64,000 nt of DNA from Amycolatopsis vancoresmycina. GTDB taxonomy: Bacteria; Actinomycetota; Actinomycetes; Mycobacteriales; Pseudonocardiaceae. A program made the translations under genes and the position numbers. The stretch lies in NCBI RefSeq assembly GCF_000716785.1, contig NZ_JNYY01000005.1:124001-188000 (forward strand), given 5' to 3'. A model generated the notes under the pieces. The model was not told the DNA's origin and ran no database searches. It saw nothing but the letters and a program-made list of their open reading frames with translations. How positions within the stretch are numbered: position 1 is the first letter of the stretch; each line of letters starts with the position of its first letter. This document shows positions 17,260 through 26,641 of this stretch, piece by piece.

Positions 17260-17799
17260 GTGACCGAAGTCCCGTCTCCGCAGCTGCGGATCAGCGACCA
17301 GAACCGCGAGACCGCGTTGTCCGCGCTCGGTGAGCACATGAGCGCGGGGCGGCTCGACATCGACGAGTACGGCGAGCGCTCGGCCCGGATCACCGCGGCC
17401 AAGACCCGCGGCGAGCTGGGTGAGATCTTCGCGGACCTGCCGGCGCCGCACCCGCGGTACGAGGACGTGCCGCAGGCCGCCGTCGTCCCGCCACCGGAGC
17501 CGGCGGCCGCGCCCGCACCGAAGCCCTCGGGGGCACCGGACAACTGGTCGCCGCCGCAGCGGTTCCTGGCCGCGATCGTGCCGCTGGCGTTCATCGCCGC
17601 GATCGCGCTGATCGCCACGCACACGCTGGCCTGGCCGATCATCTTCGTCCCGATCGGGCTGGCCGTGTTCGGCAAGTCGATGTGGGGCCACGACTGGAAC
17701 CACGACCAGCACCACCGCGACCGCCGCGAGCGGCACCTGCGCGACCGGGAGCGCCGCCGCGAACTGCGTGACTCTTACCGGCGCGAGATGGGCCGCTGA
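17260..17799 (+). CDS. DUF1707 membrane protein (first of a pair)
   Basis: A 179-aa protein with a GTG start at 17260. The N-terminal DUF1707 module (about residues 8-62) shows LRISDQNRETALSALGEHMSAGRL then DEYGERSARITAAKTRGEL, as in many actinobacterial proteins. It is joined by a Pro/Ala linker to two hydrophobic helices (about 105-150) and a His/Arg-rich tail. The function of DUF1707 is unknown; the module usually sits at the N-terminus of small membrane proteins. A paralogue follows 7 bp downstream, so the two are probably co-transcribed. Confidence 0.85.
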   Translation: MTEVPSPQLRISDQNRETALSALGEHMSAGRLDIDEYGERSARITAAKTRGELGEIFADLPAPHPRYEDVPQAAVVPPPEPAAAPAPKPSGAPDNWSPPQRFLAAIVPLAFIAAIALIATHTLAWPIIFVPIGLAVFGKSMWGHDWNHDQHHRDRRERHLRDRERRRELRDSYRREMGR

Positions 17800-17806
17800 T
17801 CCCGCC

Positions 17807-18199
17807 GTGGGCGACATGCGGTTGAGCGACGCCGAACGCCAGGACGCCCTGGACGTCCTCGAAGAGCACGTCCGCACCGGGCGGCTCGACATCGACGAAT
17901 ACGGCGCCCGGTCCGCGAAGGTCACCGCGGCCAAGCGGGTGAGCGAGCTCGTCCCGCTGTTCGACGACCTCCCCTCGCCCCGCCCGAGCGCGCTGCTCGC
18001 CGGCGCTTCGGCGCCTCAGGTGCCGGTGTTTCAGGGCGACAACGCCCTGGTGCGCTTCCTGACCGCGGGCGCGGTCCCGATCGCGATCATCCTCGCGATC
18101 GCGGTGCTGATCCTGTCCCGCGGCCGGCTGCTGATCATCTCGGTGGCGCTGCCGCTGGTCGTCGCGATGATCGCGGGCGCCCGCCGCCGCCGGTCCTGA
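17807..18199 (+). CDS. DUF1707 membrane protein (second of a pair)
   Basis: About 130 aa from GTG 17807; an ATG at 17816 is an alternative start. The DUF1707 module MRLSDAERQDALDVLEEH...RLDIDEYGARSAKVTAAKR is followed by a short linker and two hydrophobic segments (VPIAIILAIAVLILS and LLIISVALPLVVAMIAG), ending in a basic GARRRRS tail. It is clearly paralogous to the preceding gene in the first 60 residues, which points to tandem duplication. The function is unknown. Confidence 0.83.
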   Translation: MGDMRLSDAERQDALDVLEEHVRTGRLDIDEYGARSAKVTAAKRVSELVPLFDDLPSPRPSALLAGASAPQVPVFQGDNALVRFLTAGAVPIAIILAIAVLILSRGRLLIISVALPLVVAMIAGARRRRS

Positions 18200-18275
18200 T
18201 TGCTCCCTTTGCCGGGCAACCTGCGCCCCCGTTCCGACGTGGTGATCACGCAGGTCGGGGGAAAGGGAGGAAGGC

Positions 18276-19292
18276 ATGAACAGGATGTGGGCGCGATCGG
18301 GGGCGCTGGCCGCGGTGGCGATCGCCGCCGCGGCACTGGCGACGGGTCCGGCGCAGGCCGCGACGGGCCGGCTGGGCTGGCAGGCGACGCTGCTGCCGTT
18401 GCCGGCCGGAGCCGACCCGGCGGGACACGGGTATCTGGACGCGTCGGACGGCCACGGCGAGTACACCGGGTCGTTCATCGTGGACGGCAAGCTGCAGGTG
18501 ATCAGCTGGCGTGGGGGTCAGCCGACGCTGCGGGGCGTGCCGGCGGGCTACGAGTGGGCGCGGGTCGTCGGTGAGGACACCGCGGGACGGATCTACGGAG
18601 AGGCACTCGACTACGACACCGGCGCCGACCGGACGTTCACGTTGGACGCCACCGGCTTCCACCTCTGGGCGCCACCGCCGGGCTACGGCGACTTCGGGAT
18701 CCGCGCGGTGAACCGGCACGGCGACGCACTGGGCACGCTGCCCACCGGCAACCCGGTGACGTACGTGCCGGCCGTCTGGCCCGCCGGGGCAGCGGCCCCC
18801 ACGGTGCTGGCCTATCCGGCCGGCGCGGACTACTTGACGGACATCGACGACGACGGAACCGTCCTGTTCAACGGCTTCCAGCGCGACATCGTCTGGAAGA
18901 ACGGGGTGAGCAGGCCGCTGGCCGACATCCCGGGCTTCTCGAACCCGCACGGTTCGGCGATCCGCAACGGCGTCGTGGTCGGGTTCGCGTCGAACGCCAA
19001 CGCGGAGCAGGCGATCCGCTGGACGACGCCGGAGACACCGGCCGCGCTACCGGGCGGCGGCTACGCGATCGACCTGAACGTGGGCGGCCTGACGGCCGGC
19101 CAGACGAGCGGACCCGGGTACAAGCCGATCGTGTGGCGCGGAACCACCCCGGGCGGCGAGCTGAAGCAGCCAGGTACGTACACGGGCTACCTGGCAAGCC
19201 ACGTCACGGACGACGGGGTGTTCACGGGCTGGGCCTCGAACGGCCCGATCGACGAGGGCGGGGTGCCGGTGATCTGGCGGTTCAACCCGTGA
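18276..19292 (+). CDS. Secreted HAF-repeat-like beta-propeller protein
   Basis: A 338-aa protein with a clear signal peptide (about residues 1-29, MNRMWARSGALAAVAIAAAALATGPAQA; likely cleavage after AQA). The mature part contains repeated segments of the type ..YLDASDGHGEYTGSF.., ..GDALGTLPTG.. and ..GGLTAGQTSG.. with VWR/IRW tryptophans, like secreted actinobacterial proteins built from HAF-type beta repeats. No catalytic motif was found. It is probably extracellular; its role is unknown. A hairpin terminator follows at 19310. Confidence 0.72.
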   Translation: MNRMWARSGALAAVAIAAAALATGPAQAATGRLGWQATLLPLPAGADPAGHGYLDASDGHGEYTGSFIVDGKLQVISWRGGQPTLRGVPAGYEWARVVGEDTAGRIYGEALDYDTGADRTFTLDATGFHLWAPPPGYGDFGIRAVNRHGDALGTLPTGNPVTYVPAVWPAGAAAPTVLAYPAGADYLTDIDDDGTVLFNGFQRDIVWKNGVSRPLADIPGFSNPHGSAIRNGVVVGFASNANAEQAIRWTTPETPAALPGGGYAIDLNVGGLTAGQTSGPGYKPIVWRGTTPGGELKQPGTYTGYLASHVTDDGVFTGWASNGPIDEGGVPVIWRFNP

Positions 19293-19309
19293 GCCTGCCT
19301 TGACGGCCG

Positions 19310-19334
19310 GGCCGGGAGCGGCGTGCTCCCGGCC
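19310..19334 (+). terminator. Hairpin terminator
   Basis: GGCCGGGAGC (19310-19319) pairs perfectly with GCTCCCGGCC (19325-19334) around a 5-nt loop, 17 bp after the secreted-protein gene. Confidence 0.75.
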
Positions 19335-19351
19335 TGGCTAGGCTGGGCGGA

Positions 19352-19882
19352 GTGGAACCGGTGGAGATCAACGCGGGCACGTACTACCTGCGCCAGCTGC
19401 GCGCCGACCGGCACATCGACGACCGCAGAGTGCTGATGGAGGCGTTCGCGGACCCGACGCACCGCAAGTACGTGCTGAACTACCGGCTGCGGACGCTGGA
19501 CGAGGCCACGGAGTACGTGGCACTGCGAGCGGCCCAGTGGGCGGGCGACGAGCGCTGTTCCTGGGCGATCGCCGAGCCGACATCGGGCCGCCTGCTGGGC
19601 GAGGTGGGCCTGCGCGAGCTGAACCTGGACGCGGCGTACGCGGAGGCGACGATCTGGGTCCACCCGGCGGAGCGGGGAAAGGGCATCGCGACCACGGCGT
19701 TGAACGCGGCTTTGCGGTTCGGCTTCGGCGGTCTGGGGCTGGCCGAGGTGAGCTACCGGTACGAGGAGAGCAACACGGCCTCGGCGGTGGTGGCGGAGCG
19801 GTGCGGGTTCACGCTGATCGGCCCGGAGGCGGAGCGAGCGGCGACGGGGGAACGGCTGATCCGCTGGCACCGCACGTCCTGA
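19352..19882 (+). CDS. GNAT-family N-acetyltransferase
   Basis: A 176-aa protein with a GTG start. It has the GNAT fold of the RimJ/RimL subgroup: a beta-strand pair around CSWAIAEPTSGRLLGEVGLREL, the acetyl-CoA pyrophosphate loop HPAERGKGIATTAL (Q/R-x-x-G-x-G/A pattern), and a C-terminal EESNTASAVVAERCGFTLIG. It transfers acetyl from acetyl-CoA to an amine of an unknown substrate, perhaps a protein N-terminus or small molecule. Its 3' end faces glpD. Confidence 0.88.
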   Translation: MEPVEINAGTYYLRQLRADRHIDDRRVLMEAFADPTHRKYVLNYRLRTLDEATEYVALRAAQWAGDERCSWAIAEPTSGRLLGEVGLRELNLDAAYAEATIWVHPAERGKGIATTALNAALRFGFGGLGLAEVSYRYEESNTASAVVAERCGFTLIGPEAERAATGERLIRWHRTS

Positions 19883-19907
19883 GCCCCCGCCACCGCTCCA
19901 AGCCGCC

Positions 19908-21638
19908 TCAGCTCACCGGCTCCACGATGCCCGCCCGGGCTTCCGGGGCCGCCGAGCGCAGGGCGTCCGCCGCTTCGTCGCTCGGCTGGGACTGGGACTT
20001 GCGCTCCGCCTCCACCCTCGCCCGGTACACCTCGATCTCGCGTTTCACCGTTTCGGGTGACCAGCCGAGGACCTCGCCCACCAGCGTGGCGACCTGCGTG
20101 GCGCATTCGACTCCGCGGTGGGCGTACTCGATCGAGATGCGCGTCCGGCGGGCCAGGACGTCCTCCAGGTGCAGCGCCCCCTCGTGCGAAGCCGCGTACA
20201 CCACTTCGACGCCCAGGTAGTCCGGCGCGTGCTCGATCGGCTTCAGGAGCTCCGGGCGGCCCTCCGCCGACGCCAGGACTTCGTGGACCAGGGAGCCGTA
20301 GCGGTCCAGGAGGTGCCGCACCCGGTAGGGGTGCAGCCCGTGCTCCGCCGCCAGGTGGTCGGCCTGGTTGACCAGTGCGTGGTAGCCGTCCGCGCCCAGC
20401 AGGGGGACCTTGTCCGTGATCGAGGGCTGGGAGCGGCCCGGCAGGTCCACCGCCGCCGCGTCGACCGCGTCCGCCGCCATCACCCGGTACGTCGTGTACT
20501 TGCCGCCCGCGATCGCCACCAGGCCCGGGGCCACGCGGGCCACCGCGTGCTCGCGCGAGAGCTTCGACGTCTCTTCGCTCTCCCCCGCCAGCAAGGGGCG
20601 AAGGCCCGCGTACACGCCTTCGATGTCGTCATGCGTCAGCGGCGTCGCCAGGACCGTGTTGACGTGCTCGAGGAGGTAGTCGATGTCGTGCTTCGTCGCC
20701 GCCGGGTGGGCGAGGTCGAGGTTCCAGTCCGTGTCCGTCGTGCCGACGATCCAGTGGTTGCGCCAGGGGATCACGAACAGCACCGACTTCTCGGTGCGCA
20801 GGATCATCCCCGACTCCGAGACGATCCGGTCGCGTGGGACGACGATGTGCACGCCCTTGCTCGCCCGCACCCGGAACCGGCCGCGGCCGCCCGACAGCCG
20901 CTGCAGCTCGTCGGTCCAGACGCCGGTGCAGTTGATCACCGCGGCCGCCGAGATCTCCGTTTCGCGGCCGTCCTCGACGTCCCGCACGCGCACACCCGAC
21001 ACCCGGTCGGCCTCGCGGAGGAACCCGACCACCTGGGTCGACGTCCGCACGACCGCGCCGTAGTGCGCCGCCGTGCGCGCCACCGTCATCGTGTGGCGGG
21101 CGTCGTCGGACTGCGCGTCGTAGTAGCGGATGCCGCCGATCAGCGCCGAGCGCTTCAGCGCCGGCACCATCCGCAGCGCGCCCGCCCTGGTCAGGTGCTT
21201 CTGCCCGGGGACGCTGCGGGCGCCGCCCATCGTGTCGTACATCAGCAGGCCCGCCGCGGTGTACGGCCGCTCCCACACGCGGTGCGTCAGCGGGTACAGG
21301 AAGCTGACCGGCTTCACCAGGTGCGGCGCGATCGTCGTCAGCATCAGCTCGCGCTCGCGCAGTGCCTCCCGCACCAGGCCGAATTCGAGCTGTTCCAGGT
21401 ACCGCAGGCCGCCGTGGAACAGCTTGCTCGACCGGCTCGACGTCCCCGAAGCGAGGTCGCGGGCTTCGACGAGCGCGACCCGCAGCCCGCGCGTCGCCGC
21501 GTCCAGCGCCGTGCCCGCGCCGACGACACCGCCGCCGATGACGACGAGGTCGAACGTCTCCTTGCCGAGCCGCTGCCACGTCTCTTCCCGCTTGACCGGG
21601 CCCAGGCGAGCCGGGTTCTCCGCTGCGTGCTGCGCCAC
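19908..21638 (-). CDS. glpD: Aerobic glycerol-3-phosphate dehydrogenase
   Basis: A 576-aa flavoprotein. I chose the GTG at 21638 because GAGGAGGAAT precedes it ideally. The FAD-binding DLVVIGGGVVGAGTALDAATRG lies near residue 30, followed by ASGTSSRSSKLFHGGLRYLEQ, the GlpD/GlpO signature. The C-terminal domain is of the DAO_C type. It oxidises sn-glycerol-3-phosphate to dihydroxyacetone phosphate at the membrane and passes electrons to quinone. It is divergent from glpF-glpK, which supply its substrate. Mycobacterium also has glpD2 next to lpdA; here lpdA is 7 kb away. Confidence 0.95.
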   Translation of the reverse strand: MAQHAAENPARLGPVKREETWQRLGKETFDLVVIGGGVVGAGTALDAATRGLRVALVEARDLASGTSSRSSKLFHGGLRYLEQLEFGLVREALRERELMLTTIAPHLVKPVSFLYPLTHRVWERPYTAAGLLMYDTMGGARSVPGQKHLTRAGALRMVPALKRSALIGGIRYYDAQSDDARHTMTVARTAAHYGAVVRTSTQVVGFLREADRVSGVRVRDVEDGRETEISAAAVINCTGVWTDELQRLSGGRGRFRVRASKGVHIVVPRDRIVSESGMILRTEKSVLFVIPWRNHWIVGTTDTDWNLDLAHPAATKHDIDYLLEHVNTVLATPLTHDDIEGVYAGLRPLLAGESEETSKLSREHAVARVAPGLVAIAGGKYTTYRVMAADAVDAAAVDLPGRSQPSITDKVPLLGADGYHALVNQADHLAAEHGLHPYRVRHLLDRYGSLVHEVLASAEGRPELLKPIEHAPDYLGVEVVYAASHEGALHLEDVLARRTRISIEYAHRGVECATQVATLVGEVLGWSPETVKREIEVYRARVEAERKSQSQPSDEAADALRSAAPEARAGIVEPVS

Positions 21639-21690
21639 GTGACATTCCTCCTCGTGCCGGCGAGGCTTCCAGCATCGCACGACCCGGTGA

Positions 21691-21712
21691 TCATCCGCCC
21701 GTCCACGGATGA
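21691..21712. promoter_or_regulatory. Inverted repeat in the glpD-glpFK divergent region
   Basis: TCATCCG (21691-21697) and CGGATGA (21706-21712) form 7-bp arms 8 bp apart within the 235-bp region between glpD and glpF. It is a possible site for a shared glycerol regulator. Confidence 0.35.
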
Positions 21713-21873
21713 CACTTGTGGCGTAACCCTCCGCGATCTTGAAAAGATTCGGCTGCCCGGTGCTTGGAAGTAGCTTCTACGCCCCGGTAACGTCGCCCGG
21801 ACGTGGGTCGGCAACGGAGCCGTGGCACGCCGTGATCGACCCTGCGCAGATTGTCCAGTGTGGAGGTGCAGCG

Positions 21874-22626
21874 GTGAGTGCTGGAGCAATAATCGTCTGG
21901 GAACTACTGGGAACGGCCGCGCTGATCCTGCTCGGCAACGGCGTCGTCGCCAACCACGTGCTCCGCAAGAACAACGGTCACAACGCAGGCTTCCTGTTCA
22001 TCAACTTCGGCTGGGCGTTCGCCGTCTTCACCGGCGCCAGCATCGCCGCCCCGAGCGGGGCCCACCTCAACCCGGCCGTGACCCTCGGCCTCGCCATCGC
22101 CGACAAGACCAAGTGGGCGGACGTCCCGCTCTACTTCATCGGCCAGTTCGCCGGCGCCATCCTCGGTGCGGTCCTCTGCTGGGCCGCGTACAAACTGCAG
22201 TTCGACGACCACCCCGAGCCCGAGAACACCCTCGGTATCTTCTCCACCGCACCGCAGATCGCCAACACCGCCTGGAACCTCGTCACCGAAATCATCGGCA
22301 CCTTCGTGCTGGTCGCGTGGATCCTGCTCAGCCCGGTCGCGGCGAAGGCCTCGGCGGACGGCGTGCCGACCTTCGGCAACTCCGCGCTGGGCTACGCGGG
22401 CGTCTCGTTCGTGGTGCTCGTGATCGGTACCTCCCTCGGCGGGCCGACGGGCTACGCCATCAACCCGGCCCGCGACCTCGGCCCGCGGATCGCGTACGCG
22501 TTCCTGCTGCCGATCAAGAACAAGGCCAACGCCAACTGGGGCTACTCGTGGATCCCGGTCGTCGGCCCGCTCGTCGGTGGTGCCCTCGCCGCCCTCGTGT
22601 ACCTCGCCGTCCACAACCTGACCTGA
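21874..22626 (+). CDS. glpF: Glycerol facilitator (aquaglyceroporin)
   Basis: A 250-aa MIP-family channel. The GTG at 21874 is chosen because GGAGG precedes it and the protein then begins at the first transmembrane helix. Both half-helix motifs are present: [11 protein letters not shown] and [13 protein letters not shown], the second with the Asp after NPAR that marks glycerol-conducting members. Six transmembrane helices are predicted. It allows glycerol to diffuse into the cell, where the next gene product traps it as glycerol-3-phosphate. glpK begins 31 bp downstream. Confidence 0.95.
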   Translation: MSAGAIIVWELLGTAALILLGNGVVANHVLRKNNGHNAGFLFINFGWAFAVFTGASIAAPSGAHLNPAVTLGLAIADKTKWADVPLYFIGQFAGAILGAVLCWAAYKLQFDDHPEPENTLGIFSTAPQIANTAWNLVTEIIGTFVLVAWILLSPVAAKASADGVPTFGNSALGYAGVSFVVLVIGTSLGGPTGYAINPARDLGPRIAYAFLLPIKNKANANWGYSWIPVVGPLVGGALAALVYLAVHNLT

Positions 22627-22657
22627 TCGCCCGTCCGTCGGATTTCCGGGAGCACAC

Positions 22658-24172
22658 ATGACTTCGTACGTAGCCGCGATCGACCAGGGCACCACGTCCA
22701 CCCGGTGCATGATCTTCAACCACGAAGGGCGCGTGGTCTCCTCCGACCAGCGCGAGCACGAGCAGATCTTCCCCCGCGCCGGCTGGGTCGAGCACAACGC
22801 CGAAGAGATCTGGGAGAACACGCGCCGGGTCGCCGCCGGCGCGCTCGCCAAGGCCGACCTGACCGCGAAGGACATCGCCGCGGTCGGCATCACCAACCAG
22901 CGCGAGACCGCGCTCGTCTGGGACAAGACGACCGGCAAGCCGGTGTACAACGCCATCGTCTGGCAGGACACCCGCACCGACAAGATCGTCACCGAGCTCG
23001 GCAACCTCGGCGGCGGTCAGGAGCGCTACCGCGACAAGGTCGGCCTCCCGCTCGCGACCTACTTCTCCGGGCCCAAGATCAAGTGGATCCTGGACAACGT
23101 CGAAGGCGCGCGCGAGAAGGCCGAAGCCGGTGACTTGATCTTCGGCAACATGGACACCTGGGTGCTGTGGAACATGACCGGCGGGGCCGACGGCGGCGTG
23201 CACGCCACCGACCCGACCAACGCCTCGCGCACCATGCTGATGGACCTCGACACCCTGCAGTGGGACGCCGAGATCGCCGGCGAGATGGGCATCCCCCTTT
23301 CGATGCTGCCGGAGATCCGCTCCTCGTCCGAGGAGTACGGCAAGGTCCGCGAGAAGGGCGCGCTGGCCGGTGTCCCGATCGCCGGCATCCTGGGCGACCA
23401 GCAGGCCGCGACGTTCGGCCAGGCCTGCCTTTCGCCCGGCGAAGCCAAGAACACCTACGGCACCGGCAACTTCATGCTGCTCAACACCGGCACCGAGAAG
23501 GTGATGTCGCAGAACGGGCTGCTCACCACGGTCTGCTACAAGATCGGCTCGAACGACACGGTCTACGCGCTGGAAGGCTCCATCGCCGTCACCGGTTCGC
23601 TGGTGCAGTGGCTGCGCGACAACCTCGGCATGATCACGACCGCGGCCGAGATCGAGGAGCACGCGCGCAGCGTCGAGGACAACGGCGGCGCGTACTTCGT
23701 CCCGGCGTTCTCGGGTCTGTTCGCTCCTTACTGGCGATCCGACGCTCGCGGCGCGATCGTCGGGCTCACCCGGTTCGTCAACAAGGGCCACCTCGCCCGC
23801 GCGGTGCTGGAGGCGACCGCCTTCCAGTCCCGCGAGGTCATCGACGCGATGAACGCCGACTCCGGCGTCGCCCTCACCTCCCTCAAGGTCGACGGCGGCA
23901 TGGTCGTCAACGAGCTGCTGATGCAGTTCCAGGCCGACATCCTCGGCGTGCCGGTGATCCGCCCGGTGGTCAACGAGACCACCGCGCTGGGTGCCGCGTA
24001 CGCCGCCGGCCTGGCCGTCGGGTTCTGGAAGTCCGAGGACGACATCCGCACCAACTGGGCCCAGGACAAGCAGTGGGACCCGTCGATGGACGACGCCCGT
24101 CGCGAGCGCGAGTACCGCAACTGGAAGAAGGCCGTCACCAAGACCTTCGACTGGGTCTCCGAAGAGGACTGA
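22658..24172 (+). CDS. glpK: Glycerol kinase
   Basis: A 504-aa FGGY-family kinase of normal length. The N-terminal phosphate loop [19 protein letters not shown], the substrate region [28 protein letters not shown] and the FGGY signature [21 protein letters not shown] are intact. The sequence [13 protein letters not shown] is also typical. It phosphorylates glycerol to sn-glycerol-3-phosphate using ATP. It follows glpF and feeds GlpD, encoded on the other strand. A hairpin terminator lies 7 bp after the stop. Confidence 0.97.
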   Translation: MTSYVAAIDQGTTSTRCMIFNHEGRVVSSDQREHEQIFPRAGWVEHNAEEIWENTRRVAAGALAKADLTAKDIAAVGITNQRETALVWDKTTGKPVYNAIVWQDTRTDKIVTELGNLGGGQERYRDKVGLPLATYFSGPKIKWILDNVEGAREKAEAGDLIFGNMDTWVLWNMTGGADGGVHATDPTNASRTMLMDLDTLQWDAEIAGEMGIPLSMLPEIRSSSEEYGKVREKGALAGVPIAGILGDQQAATFGQACLSPGEAKNTYGTGNFMLLNTGTEKVMSQNGLLTTVCYKIGSNDTVYALEGSIAVTGSLVQWLRDNLGMITTAAEIEEHARSVEDNGGAYFVPAFSGLFAPYWRSDARGAIVGLTRFVNKGHLARAVLEATAFQSREVIDAMNADSGVALTSLKVDGGMVVNELLMQFQADILGVPVIRPVVNETTALGAAYAAGLAVGFWKSEDDIRTNWAQDKQWDPSMDDARREREYRNWKKAVTKTFDWVSEED

Positions 24173-24179
24173 CCGGCGA

Positions 24180-24211
24180 GGGCCGGGGGTGCCCCACGGC
24201 GCTCCCGGCCC
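24180..24211. terminator. Hairpin between glpK and the VOC gene
   Basis: GGGCCGGG (24180-24187) pairs with CCCGGCCC (24204-24211) between two convergent genes. Confidence 0.6.
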
Positions 24212-24217
24212 GCCCGC

Positions 24218-25021
24218 TCACACTTCCCAGCCCTCCGGCTCGCCGGACTGCTCGTTGGGCGCGATGACCACGAACGGCACGCCCTGGTCGTCCGCGACCC
24301 GCAGCTGCCGCCCGTACGGCGAGTCGAACGCCTTGCCCTGCACCGTGCCGCCCAGCTCGGTGACCTTGGCCGCGGCCGCGTCGGCGTCCGGTACCCAGAA
24401 GTAGGCCAGCCAGTGCGACGGCACCTCGGCCGGCACCGAATCGGGCAGGCCGCCGAGTCCGCCGACCGGCCGCCCGTCGATGAGCAGCACCGCGTACGTG
24501 AATTCGTCGCTCGAGATGTCCTGGAAGCCGTACCCGAAGACCTCCTCGTAGAACGGCTTCGCCGCCGGGAAGTCGCGGCTCATGCACTCGTTCCAGGCCG
24601 GCGTGCCCGGGGCCGCGGTGACCTGTGTGCCGATGTGGTGGCCGGCCTCCCAGAGGCCGAAGACCGCGCCCGCCGGGTCTTCCACGACGGCCATCCGGCC
24701 CTCCTTCATCACCTCCATCACCGGCATGACGACCTGCCCGCCGGCTTCGGTGATCGCGGTGACCGTCCGGTCCACATCGGATACCGCCAGGTAGGTCGTC
24801 CAGACCGGCGGGATGTCCTGGCCCGGTGGCGTCTGGCCGATCCCGGCGACCGGGCGCCCCCGCAGCTCCGCCATGCCGTAGAAGCCGGTCTCCTCACCAC
24901 CCTGCTGCACGTCCCAGCCGAACAGGCCGCTGTAGAAGGCGATCGCCTTCGCCTGGTCGGGCACCATCAGGTCCACCCAGCTGGGTGTGCCGTCGGGCCA
25001 TCTTTCTTCCCGGAACACCAT
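24218..25021 (-). CDS. Two-domain VOC (glyoxalase/bleomycin-resistance fold) protein
   Basis: About 267 aa from ATG 25021 (preceded by GGGAG); an upstream GTG-type extension is less likely. Two tandem VOC domains are visible. The first begins PSWVDLMVPDQAKAIAFYSGLFGWDV, the second TPAWNECMSRDFPAAKPFYEEVFGYGF, each with the typical beta-alpha-beta-beta-beta pattern and closing ADPAGA/VADDQGVPF strands. Members act as metal-dependent isomerases, dioxygenases or drug-binding proteins. This one is similar to the ubiquitous actinobacterial CFP-30B-like proteins, and its substrate is unknown. Confidence 0.85.
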   Translation of the reverse strand: MVFREERWPDGTPSWVDLMVPDQAKAIAFYSGLFGWDVQQGGEETGFYGMAELRGRPVAGIGQTPPGQDIPPVWTTYLAVSDVDRTVTAITEAGGQVVMPVMEVMKEGRMAVVEDPAGAVFGLWEAGHHIGTQVTAAPGTPAWNECMSRDFPAAKPFYEEVFGYGFQDISSDEFTYAVLLIDGRPVGGLGGLPDSVPAEVPSHWLAYFWVPDADAAAAKVTELGGTVQGKAFDSPYGRQLRVADDQGVPFVVIAPNEQSGEPEGWEV

Positions 25022-25102
25022 GTCGACTCCCAACCCTCGTCCGCGCCACCGATCGGTGACGACCGCCACAGTCTGGCACCGGGCACCGACAAAAACCGAA
25101 AA

Positions 25103-25750
25103 TCAGGCCTGGACCAGGCGGGCGTAGACGACGATGTTGTCGACGTAGTTGTGCGCGCTCCGGTCGAAGACGCCGCCGCAGGTGATCAGCCGCAACTCGG
25201 GGCCGGCCGTGTCGTCGTACACGCCCTCGGCCTCGAAGTCCTTCTTCGGGACCTGGTGCACCTTCGTCACCTCGAACACCGCCGTGGTGCCGTCCTTGCG
25301 GGCGACCGAGACGCGGTCGCCGGCGGCGAGTTCCTTGAGGCGGAAGAAGATGCCCTTCTGGTGGTTGCCGTCGACGTGACCGAGGACGACGGCCGGCCCG
25401 ACCTCGCCCGGCGTGGGCGCGTAGGTGTACCAGCCGGCCTGCAGCGGCGTGGTCACCGGCGGCACCTGGACGGTGTTGTCCGGGTTGAGCCCGAGCGGGA
25501 CCAGCGACGAGCGGGCACCGATCTTCGGGATGTCGATCGAAACGGGCTCGGACCTGGGCAACGCCGCGACGGCGTCCCGGCCTTCGCTCCGCGGCTGCGG
25601 CACCGCGGCGACCGGCTGGGCGGCCGGCGGCTGCGCGGAGGACGGCTCCGGGCCGCCGCCGAGCGTCAACGCCAGAACCGCCAGGACCGCCAGCAGTGCG
25701 ATGACGAGGGTGATCAGCACACCCCGCCTGTTCGTGATCCTCGTCGTCAT
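25103..25750 (-). CDS. Class F sortase
   Basis: A 215-aa membrane-anchored transpeptidase. ATG 25750 follows GGGGGAGAAC. One N-terminal helix (about residues 10-30, GVLITLVIALLAVLAVLALTLGG) and a Pro-rich linker lead into the sortase beta-barrel. Catalytic residues are evident: His in VVLGHVDG, Cys in LRLITCGG, and Arg near the C-terminus in NIVVYARL. Class F sortases are common in actinobacteria and often have few dedicated substrates. The neighbouring gene 25876-26427 encodes an exported protein with a PQTGG motif, helix and basic tail, a possible substrate. Confidence 0.9.
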   Translation of the reverse strand: MTTRITNRRGVLITLVIALLAVLAVLALTLGGGPEPSSAQPPAAQPVAAVPQPRSEGRDAVAALPRSEPVSIDIPKIGARSSLVPLGLNPDNTVQVPPVTTPLQAGWYTYAPTPGEVGPAVVLGHVDGNHQKGIFFRLKELAAGDRVSVARKDGTTAVFEVTKVHQVPKKDFEAEGVYDDTAGPELRLITCGGVFDRSAHNYVDNIVVYARLVQA

Positions 25751-25875
25751 GTTCTCCCCCGTGACCGGCGTTGGGAAGTTCACCCGTCCGGGTGGACCGA
25801 AGCGGTGGGGCCCCGACGGTACCTCCGCGGGCGGCCCGCTCCGGCGCCCCTGCCCCGGAGCGGGCCTCTCCCCCG

Positions 25876-26427
25876 TCAGCGCCGCCGGACCCGGCGGGCG
25901 AGCACGAGGCCGCCGGCGCCGACGGCGAGGACACCCATGGCGGCCGCGGCCGCGGCCGGACCGCCGTCGGCGGGGCCGTCGGTCCCGCCGGTCTGCGGCG
26001 CACCGGACGGCACCTTGGCGACCTGCTTCTTGGCCGGCAGGACCTCGAACGGCACCGTGGAGGTCTCCGGGCCGCAGTGCAGCGTGACGCGGTACTTGCC
26101 GGGCTTGACGTCCTGGACTTCGGCGGCGGCGTAGTTGCCGGGCTTGGGGAAGACGAGCGCCGCCGACTGCACGACGACCTCCTCCTCGGGACCGCGGGTC
26201 CGGCAGGCGAAGTCGAGCTTCACGTGCGCGCCCGGCAGCGCCTTCGCCGGGGCCACGGTCAGCAGCCGGGTGATCCGGGTCAGCGGGCCTTCCGGGTACT
26301 CCGGCTGGGTGGTGGGCGTGGCCGACGGCGTCGTCGGTGTCGTCGTGGGCGTGGCTGCGAGCGCCGCGCCCGGCGCGAGAATTGCGAAAGCGGCGACGGC
26401 GCCCGCGACGACAACGGTGTTCTTCAT
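25876..26427 (-). CDS. Exported protein with LPXTG-like sorting signal
   Basis: A 183-aa protein from ATG 26427 with strong GGGGAGAAAG upstream. A signal peptide (about 1-26, ending ALA-A) is followed by a Thr/Pro-rich stretch and a beta-sandwich-like domain with two cysteines (DFACRTRG and VTLHCGPE). The C-terminus has PQTGGTDGP, a hydrophobic helix and RRVRRR, which is the order of a cell-wall sorting signal, although the motif is not canonical LPXTG. It lies 125 bp upstream of the class F sortase in the same direction. It is paralogous to the next gene, sharing QVAKVPSGA before the C-terminus. Confidence 0.8.
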   Translation of the reverse strand: MKNTVVVAGAVAAFAILAPGAALAATPTTTPTTPSATPTTQPEYPEGPLTRITRLLTVAPAKALPGAHVKLDFACRTRGPEEEVVVQSAALVFPKPGNYAAAEVQDVKPGKYRVTLHCGPETSTVPFEVLPAKKQVAKVPSGAPQTGGTDGPADGGPAAAAAAMGVLAVGAGGLVLARRVRRR

Positions 26428-26594
26428 TCTTTCTCCCCGGTGGATTGCGCACTCGGAAACGGACGCCGTTCGCAGTTCCCCCTGCACCGGCCTGGCCCGT
26501 TCACCTACGCTTCCCAAGACGTCTCCACCTGCGAAGGGTTGCGCCCGGAGGTCACGAAACCGTCGCGAAAAACGTCGTGGGGAACGCATGAAAA

Positions 26595-26625
26595 AACCAC
26601 CCCGGAGCGCGGCTCCAGGGTGGTT
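26595..26625 (-). terminator. Intrinsic terminator of the small exported-protein gene
   Basis: On the minus strand an 8-bp stem (26618-26625 with 26595-26602) plus an inner GGAGC/GCTCC stem is followed by TTTTTT (26596-26591). This is a classical rho-independent terminator, unusual among the U-less hairpins elsewhere in the window. Confidence 0.88.
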
Positions 26626-26641
26626 GTTCCGGTTCTGGAAT